A stretch of 64,000 nucleotides of DNA from Pomphorhynchus laevis (taxonomy: Eukaryota; Acanthocephala; Palaeacanthocephala; Echinorhynchida; Pomphorhynchidae), in NCBI GenBank assembly GCA_012934845.2, contig WNNJ02000903.1:1-64000 (forward strand), in the 5' to 3' direction. A program made the position numbers and the translations under genes. Positions 56,520 to 64,000 of this stretch are shown here, one piece after another (position 1 is the stretch's first letter; the number at the start of each line of letters is the position of its first letter). The notes under the pieces are model-generated. The model ran no database searches, was not told where the DNA came from, and was given only the letters and a program-made list of their open reading frames with translations.

Positions 56520-57040
56520 CATAATTATGTTATATTGACTAAAACGTAAAGTTTTAAGAAATTCTTTATTCAAACATCTAAAATTAAGTAAATACATTTA
56601 ATGATTCATTTGCATAACACTCACCCCGGCTACGTAATCTTGGATGTACTGTGAACGGACACGATGTCTAGATGAGCGTCAAAATTCCATAGTTGGAACA
56701 TAATCATTGAGATAATTGTTAGAATTTTAATTAGTAATACTTTATTATTAATATTTGTTTCAATTGATGTCAGAGTTTGGTAGAGACGTTGATGATCATT
56801 TAACGATATATTATCCGGTACTATGCAACTGGTATTGTACATTCGGTGGAAGGGACCTTTGCTAAATAATCAGAAAAAATGTTGATATCTACTTCATCTT
56901 CATATTGAACAAATCCATAGTCCTGGTTTGCATGTATGAATTTTGTAGGACGAGTTAACAAATCACATTTGTTATCTGAGTTGACTAACTAATCGGGAAG
57001 TTGCATTTTGTTTAATGATCTCCTTTGAAACGTAAATAGC
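56520..57040. other. Unassigned; contains a coding-like minus-strand stretch
   Basis: On the minus strand about 56,980-56,830 reads without stops as KFIHANQDYGFVQYEDEVDI then LAKVPSTECTIPVA. Its composition looks protein-like and unlike the AT-rich surroundings. A further frame (56842-56630) follows. I do not recognise the family. It may be a pseudogene exon or part of an unrecognised element. Confidence 0.3.
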
Positions 57041-57044
57041 CGGT

Positions 57045-60015
57045 CATGAAGCTTTGAGTTTGTTTATCCCCCTGTCTTCTTTGCTAGTTGATCTCGCTCC
57101 TGAGCATACTATTCGTCTTAGTCTTTTCAGCACTCGCTACATTCTTCATAAGGCTGATCTGCTCCTTGATATCTTCGATCAATTATCTATCGATATTCTC
57201 TGCATTACTGAATCCTGGCACTCTGACTCTGAAGATCTTGCTATTCGTCGTCTATGACGCTCTGGTTGTTCTCTAGTTGAATCAGCTCGTCCAATTGTCT
57301 CTCCCACACCGACTGATTCTAACCATGGCGGTATTGTTTCCATTGCTCGTCACCCAATGTCTTTACGTAAAATTACACTTCGTTCGAATTACTCATATGC
57401 AGATTATCAACTCCTTTTTCTATGGAACTTGTGATTATTTACCGTCCAGGCTAAGCCGCCCCCTCACGTATGCTATTTAAAGACCTTCCCGACCTTCTTT
57501 CTCACTGTTCATTGTCTTATACTCCTTCTTTTTGTTCTCGGTGACTTTAACATTTGTCTTGATCGCCCGGCTGACTCTGACTCTATCACTCTAACTAATC
57601 TTTTTTTCTGATTTTAAATATAAATTACTTTCAACAAGCCCCACTGATATTCTTGGCGGTGCTCTCGACATCATTGATGTTCCAAACTGCTTCAATAACT
57701 ATACCTCCTTGTCAATAACTGATCCAGGTTTGTCCTATCATTTCCTTGTCGTTCTTACTCTTACTCGTCCCTATCCCCATCCTTCTTCTCCACCTCTAAC
57801 ATTAGCTACTCCAAGTCGACCTTGGAAACTTCTCGATATCCCTATTTTTTGTTCTGCCTTACTCAATTCTTTACCCTTTTCGCTTCCAGTTAACTATCTT
57901 TCTTCCGATGATCCATACATTCTGCTTGATTCTGAACTTACATCGATCATCAATCACCTTCTGCCTATTCGACCTCAACGTTTTCAGCGCTTGCGCCATG
58001 CTCCCTGGTTCGATTCCGACTGTTGTCTTTCTAAGCGTTTACTCCGTTACTCTTTTCGTGTGTTTCATCGTTTTCTTAAACGTTCTCCAAACACACTCAC
58101 TCCAAATCTCCGTGCTTCCTATCTTCCTCTTCGCCGTTCCCATCTAATTCTTATGCGTACTAAACGTACTCTCTTTTGGCGAAATCTACTCAAGTCCTCT
58201 TCCAACTCTACATCTCACTGGAGAATCTTAAACTCAATTCTTTCAAGATCAACTACCCCTTGTAGCACAAATCCTGATGACTTTTCTTCTTATCTACAAT
58301 CTAAGCAATCTAATTTACTTTCTCTTCAACCCATATGCCTCTTGTATCCTCTCTTCTCTTTGAAAATGTCCTATCGGAAATTTCCGATAGGACATTTCTT
58401 TCCTATCGGAAATGCGCCATTATTCGTTTTCTCTTCAAAAAGCAATCTCTTGACCCCTCACTACCATCTTCGTACCGTCCTATCACACTTCTCCCAACCC
58501 TCTCCAAACTCTTTGAGCGTCTTGTTCTCAATCAAGTTAATGCATATATTTTCTTCCAACATGTTTCCTCACTTCCAAACTGCTTTTCACTCTAATCACT
58601 AAGCTGAAATTGCATATCTTAAAGTTTATAAGGACTTACTCATCTCGCGCGATCAAAAATTATGTAGTGTCATAATTTCTCTTGATCTCTCATCTGCTTT
58701 TGATATCGTAGATCACTCGATTCTTCTCCATCGTCCTTGTCATGATTATAGCTTCTTTTCTTCATATCTATCAAACCGTACTTTTCGCGTGTGTTCTAAC
58801 TCTTTGCTTTCCCATTCTTCCATCCCGTCCGGTATTCCTCAAAGCTCCCTATTAAGCCCTTTGCTTTTCTCTCTTATTCTCGGTGATTTGACTTCTATTT
58901 CTCATACATTTGACTTCCATGTTATGCAATATGCTGATGACATTATCATCTATGCTCATGCACCTGCATATCGTATTGATGATCTTAGTGTTTCTGCTTT
59001 CAACGGTCTAACCTCAATTTTCAATCATCTCTCTTCTCTTCGTCTTACTCTGAATCCTAATAAATCCAAAATTATGTGGATCCTACCTCGACGCCCCAAT
59101 TTAGAACTTCTGTCTGTATCATTAAATTCTACAATTCTTCCTATCGTTGACTATCTCGTTTTCTTAGGCTTCAATTTCGACAACCGACTTTCACTTAAAC
59201 CTTTCGTTAGAGATAAAATACGCTCATCCACCTCGATTCTCGGCGACCTCCGTCAAATTCGTAGATTGATCGGTTTCTCTGCTTGTATGACTCTCACATC
59301 TTCTCGCTTATTCCCAAGACTTGATTAATGTCTTAGTCTATTTTCCAACTCACCTAAATCCACTCTTCTTCCACTATAACGCATCGTAAACGCAGCCGTC
59401 CGAATTCTTCTCTGTCTTCGTCATTTTGATCATACATCTCGCCGACTTGTAAGCGTGCAGTTGGCACGCATTTGCCACTTTAAATAAATTATTATATTAT
59501 GAAGAGCCTGAGGGAGAATATCTTGTCCCCTACTTGTAGGATATTTAAGATCATCAAGACGCAAACAAATAGCCTTCCAGGCAATTCTGTTATAACAAGA
59601 TTATAATATTCTTGCTTCTCTCGATTTGCCTACCATTTATTCTCGTGTTCAAATTCGTCTTCTTCTCGTTGCTTTCCGCCTTGTAACTTTTCATACCCTT
59701 CATTTCTCAACCTTCCTTTTCTTGATAATTCTCGATATGTTTAAAGTTCCTTGCGTTCCTGTAATTCCATTCTTTTACATGTCCCAAACTACTCTACTCT
59801 GTTCGGACTCCGCTCCTTCCTAGTGGCTGCTCCTCTATCGTGAAATCATCTGCCCATTGAAAAAAGCCAATCAACCTCAATGCCGTGTTTCAAACGCCTA
59901 ATCCGGTCTTATTTAAACAATTTAAGAAATTTTATCCATGTGACGTTTCGATGTGCTTTTTTAGTTAGTGGACTTGTAAGCGTGTAGTTGACACGCATTT
60001 GCCACTTTAAATAAA
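57045..60015 (+). mobile_element. CR1/L2-type LINE, endonuclease plus RT, decayed
   Basis: This plus-strand relative of the 28.1-31.2 kb LINE starts with the endonuclease (SIDILCITESWHSDSED near 57,190, LGDFNICLD near 57,540, SITDPGLSYHFLV at 57,710). The RT follows: LDPSLPSSYRPITLLPTLSK near 58,470, motif A SLDLSSAFDIVDHS near 58,690, and FHVMQYADDIIIYAHA near 58,930. The 3' end near 60,015 is CGCATTTGCCAC plus TTTAAATAAATT. Several stops and frameshifts are present. At 59,452-59,590 its own 3' end plus flank is inserted inside the RT C-terminal region. Confidence 0.83.
59452..59590 (+). repeat. Duplicated LINE 3' end with flanking sequence
   Basis: ACTTGTAAGCGTGCAGTTGG, CGCATTTGCCACTTTAAATA and then about 95 bases of flank starting ATGAAGAGCCTGAGG repeat 59,970-60,122 with few differences. 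The copy interrupts the LINE coding sequence, which resumes at about 59,591. Confidence 0.8.
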
Positions 60016-60385
60016 TTATTATATTATGAAGAGCCTGAGGAAGAATATCTTGTCCCCTACTAGTGGGATATTTAAGATCATCAAGACACAAACAAATAGC
60101 CTTCCAGACAATTCTGTTATAACGTTCGATTTGACCGTTCGATGACTGATGCTAAGGTGATGCGAACGACAGTGATACACTGTTGTTTAATAGATAATGT
60201 CAAAAAGCACGCGATGTAAAATATGACCCATGATCTGTATGGATACAATCTTGTAATATACGCGAATTGCGAAAATTTGATCAATACGACGAAAATCGGT
60301 TTCAGTAGATGTATCCGGTCCCGCAAGTCTGACAAGAAAATGCGAAAATTCATTGTTCGCTCATAATTATTTTGATAAATAAATA
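60016..60385 (-). mobile_element. Ty3/Gypsy fossil, integrase fragment
   Basis: The minus strand shows integrase-like sequence of a Ty3/Gypsy LTR retrotransposon, related to but distinct from the element to its right. It is an old, broken fragment with several lesions. The LINE at 57045-60015 is inserted at its left edge. Confidence 0.6.
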
Positions 60386-60720
60386 TTTTGATAAATAACA
60401 ATGATTTAAAAGTAGGGACATCTATATTTAGACAAATAAAAGGTGTTCCGATGGGAGGTAATAGTAGCCCAATTATAGCTGACTTGTTTTTAAGCTTTAT
60501 AGAATATGAATTTGTTCATAACTGTTTAAAGAATAAATCTAAACAATATAAATATATGAAATATATGTTTCGATACATTGATGATATATTTTATTTAATT
60601 CTAATAATTTTTATTCAATAAGCGAACAAATTTATTCATGTAGCCATATTCTTAATAAAACTAATATTAATGATAAAGAAGGTGTATATCTAGATATGAA
60701 CATTAAATTAACATTAACTA
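60386..60720 (+). mobile_element. Penelope-like element fragment, copy G
   Basis: The plus strand matches RT from before motif B (GVPMGGNSSPIIADLFLSF) through motif C (YMFRYIDDI) to the start of the C-terminal region. It is well preserved in its first half. It stops abruptly at 60720, where the Gypsy long terminal repeat begins. Confidence 0.8.
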
Positions 60721-61045
60721 TGTAAAACTTCAACTAACCTTAAAATATTTTTCTAAAAGCGAAAGGTTTTACAATGATTCATGTGGATCCTGTTATATTA
60801 TTAAAATGTTAAAGTCAATTTCTTTACACGAGCAAAAACACTTAATATCAAGAATATAAAAATTTGACATATTCCAATATAAAATGTCCAATTTGATATG
60901 TAAAATTGAGTATTTTAGACAAGGGCATTATCCGCACAATAAGCGAGTGTGATAACCAGAGAGAATAAATGGCTTTTATTCACGAATCTACAAATAGTAG
61001 GTAAAGTTAAATATAAATGATAAAGTAATTAAATGTGATATCACA
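60721..61045 (-). repeat. Probable long terminal repeat of the Ty3/Gypsy element
   Basis: The interval begins after the end of the pol frame and runs to the broken edge of the Penelope-like fragment. On the minus strand it starts TGTGATATCACA and ends TTTTACA, giving TG...CA ends as usual for LTRs. Its partner lies beyond the window, so the call rests on position and termini. Confidence 0.5.
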
Positions 61046-64000
61046 TTCATCCCATGTGATAGTTTTGGAAGTATGCAGCACTTCTTCGACTTCTTGTACT
61101 TCGTCGGTAGAATTCTCTAGTTGTCACGGGATGATGGTTTGCCTCAGGAATTGATGTCCTCTTTGAACTCAAGTTCATATCGATATTGTCAGTGGCATCA
61201 TATTGCTTTCCGTTATTGTTATCATCTTCATAGTCTGGCTGGTTCCTATCGAAGCTAGCTTGACAGTCGTCATCCCCGTCCCTTGACAATCCCGAACTAC
61301 GAATATCCGAACTGTCCTGATCCTTGTAAATGGAGGTTTCTGAAGGATAACGAGATAGGTGTCGAGTTGAAATATTTGCTTCTTTCCCAGATGGAAGTTC
61401 GATATGAGCCGTGTTTGGATTCGCGTTTATCAGTTTAGCTTTGAGCAATTTATCGTCGTATTTGTCGTGTTTGTAGAAGTTTCGCACGAATACAGATCCG
61501 GGACGACGGAGCCATTCTGGTAAATTGAATTTAATTAATGGGCGTCTAGAGAAGTTGAAGATTCGATCATGAGGTGTCGAGCCAGTTGAGGTGCATAATA
61601 GTCCTCGAATAGATTGAAGACTTTCAGCGAGGACCGTTTCCCAAGCAGCAACCGGACGATTGTAGTCTCTAAGCCGCAAAAGTACAGCGCTCCATAATAT
61701 ACCGTTATAGCGTTCGATCTGTCCGTTGCCTAACGGATTGTACGGAGAAGAGTGACTTGCTACCGTGCCAATACTCTCCAGATAATCAGAGAATTCTTTC
61801 GACATGAAGGATGACCCGCGATTGGAATGTACAAATTCAGGTGGACCAAATATTGTCACTATACCACGCAGGCAATTTATCACTGTTTGAGCGGGCATAT
61901 CACGGCATGCAAATCCAAAGGGATAACGAGAATATTCATCGACGGCTGTAAGCAAATATTTCTTGCCTGATGAACTGGGCAAAGGACCTTTGAAGTCAAG
62001 TGAAATTCTTTCGAAAGGTCGTGTCGCTCTGATGAGGGCAGTTTTTGGAGGCTTGAAGAAGTTTGGTTTCAACAACGAACAGGTAACGCAATGAGATACA
62101 ACATAACGAACGTCTTCAGTGCTATATGGAAGTTGATTCGATTGAACGAAGTGATACAAACGATTGACTCCTGGGTGGCAAAGCGTAGCGTGAAGTTCAT
62201 AAAGAAGCTTGAGATCTTTCTGTTTGTTAAAGTAACCGCAACTTGAAGCACAAATATCCCTAGACATTGAGTCGGCCGCATAATTTAACTTTCCAGGCCG
62301 GTAAAGTATACAATATTTGAACTCAGATAGATCGAGACGCCATCTTTGCACTTTTTCATTTTTAATTTTACTCTAATGATTCCTGTTAAATATGAATGAA
62401 ACTGACCTTTGATCCGTTAGAACATTGAAAGTTCGTCCAGACAAATAGTGCCTCCAGTATCGCAATGCTTCAACGATGGCAAGGGCCTCTTTCTCAATAG
62501 CGGAATGTCCAACGACACTCTTACTAAGTGTATGCGAATAAAATGCGACGGGTTTGTTATCCTGCGTTAATACAGCACCGATAGCATAAAGGGATGCGTC
62601 AGTCTCTACTGTAAATGTCTTATTGAAATCAATGGGTGTTAGAGTAGCTGAAATAATACGATCACGAATTATCTCAAATGAGCGCTTTGCTGCAGGTGTA
62701 ATAGGAAATATCGTGGTTTCAGCTAACGGACGAATCTGCGACGAAAAATTTTGAATCCATTTGGAATAATGTGAGAAAAGGCCGACAATTCTTCGCAGTT
62801 GACGTTTATTTTGAGGTACCTGCAGTTCTCGCAAAGGTGAGACACGATTAGGATCAGGCCGTTTAATACCACTACCAACTTGATATCCCAGAATATTGAT
62901 CATCGTTTTATTAATCATACATTTCGATTCATTTAGTGTTATTCGGTACCTAGAAGCAACTTCACGAAACTTGGCCAGATTTGTATCATGTTCTTGCTGT
63001 GTTTTGCCGCACACAATGATATCGTCGAGGTATGAATAGGTGCCGGTTAAGTTTTCTTTCTCTATGATCTCGTTGATTATTCGCTGGAAGGCGGCTACAG
63101 CATTCGTGAGTCCAAAAGGCATACGCTGAAATTGATAGAGTTGACCATCTGCCTCGAATGCGGTCAAGAATTTTTCGTTTGCTCGCAAAGGAACTTGATG
63201 GTAAGCACTTTTTAAATCGAGGTTGCTAAACACGTTATTGGACGATATGGTGTCGATCAGGTTGTCAATTCGTTTTACTTCCGAAGCAATAAAGCGACGA
63301 TCTTCGATATTACGGCGCCGGGACGGAATTGCTGCAGGTTTCCAGTTTTTAAAATCGTCTGAAAATAACGACGGTATATCGATTTCCATGCTCGATAGTT
63401 GCCCAATGGTTAATGTTTATTGCTTAGCATTTCCTCGAAGTCGAATGGAAACACTTGAATGCAAGCGCAGGAATGGATGACCAAGTATGAGATCACGACA
63501 AAGATGAGGCATGACGAAGCATTGAATGTCAGTATAGTTTCGGTCACAGTAAGATATCGGTAATACGCATCGTTCATTGCATACGGATGTAAATGATGAA
63601 TTAGCCATGGAAATCCTAACACAACAAGATTCTGTAGGAATACCTAGTTTTCGAATAACTGATGAATCGACAAAGTTGGAAGAGCTCCCTGTATCGATAA
63701 GAGCATCCAGCTGTTGTGTTCCAACGCGAACTTGTACCGTCATGTCGTCAAGTTTAGATGCATCACCATTTGCATTTTGACAGGATATGATATTAAGTGA
63801 TTCACAGTCGGACGCGTATGGTCGAGTACTACGATTGTATTTTCGTCGAGATCGAAGCAACTTAGTTCGACAAACTTTTTCGTAGTGTCCACGTTTTAAG
63901 CAGAATGAACATTCAGCATCCCGGGCTGGACAACGATTTCGTGTATGCATAACTCCACCACAAAAGTAGCACCTTTTCTTGTTGATCTTTTGAGCTACGG
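61046..64000 (-). mobile_element. Ty3/Gypsy LTR retrotransposon, gag end and pol, cut by the window edge
   Basis: On the minus strand the domains run in the usual Ty3/Gypsy order. A gag-type zinc knuckle is near 63.9 kb and an aspartic protease (LIDTGSSS) near 63.7 kb. Reverse transcriptase (YSYLDDIIVCG) spans 63.3-62.8 kb, RNase H is near 62.6-62.4 kb, and an integrase zinc site and core lie from about 62.2 to 61.5 kb. A C-terminal tail ends near 61.05 kb. It looks fairly young and nearly whole where visible, with about two interruptions. The start of gag and the other LTR are outside the window. It is inserted in a Penelope-like fragment. Confidence 0.9.

Overview
The window is AT-rich animal DNA dominated by transposable elements, with only two recognisable host genes: a PTPN1/PTPN2-type tyrosine phosphatase (about 15.1-16.2 kb) and a VPS33B-type SM protein in one uninterrupted 630-codon frame (49,782-51,674). 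A VPS33B/VIPAS39-type trafficking gene and a PTP1B-type phosphatase point to a metazoan. The Penelope-like elements and the LINE set suggest an invertebrate. The sequence does not fix the phylum.

The main invader is a Penelope-like retroelement whose GIY-YIG endonuclease lies upstream of the reverse transcriptase, the permuted order described for the Naiad/Chlamys clade. Copies lie at 1-3515 (-), 3725-6710 (+, decayed, with an RTE LINE inserted), 7690-8190 (+), 16890-17826 (-), 32049-33955 plus 33956-37465 (+, a truncated copy joined head-to-tail to a full-length one), 54990-56515 (-) and 60386-60720 (+), with loose 3'-UTR remnants at 14.5, 18.4, 31.5 and 52.4 kb. No copy here is intact throughout.

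Other elements are a hAT DNA transposon with terminal repeats and target duplication (12,332-14,448), two head-to-head Jockey/I-type LINEs plus a third tail (19.6-22.6 kb), CR1/L2-type LINEs (28.1-31.2, 45.1-46.0, 47.0-47.2, 57.0-60.0 kb), CR1-like LINE pieces (42.5-44.4 and 44.8-46.4 kb), a decayed retroelement with a restriction-like C-terminal domain (40.0-42.3 kb), and Ty3/Gypsy fossils (about 60.0-60.4 kb and 60.7 kb to the right edge).

The least ordinary material is small and non-coding. A complete type I hammerhead ribozyme fold can be drawn at 26,861-26,934, with core, three stems and a GUC cleavage triplet. A 370-bp element at 23.17-23.54 kb has terminal inverted repeats that each contain a hammerhead motif. 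A foldback family (37.95-38.22, 38.36-38.50, 53.71-53.98 kb) has arms carrying a hammerhead-like core. Together these suggest small, possibly ribozyme-bearing non-autonomous elements living beside the Penelope-like elements.
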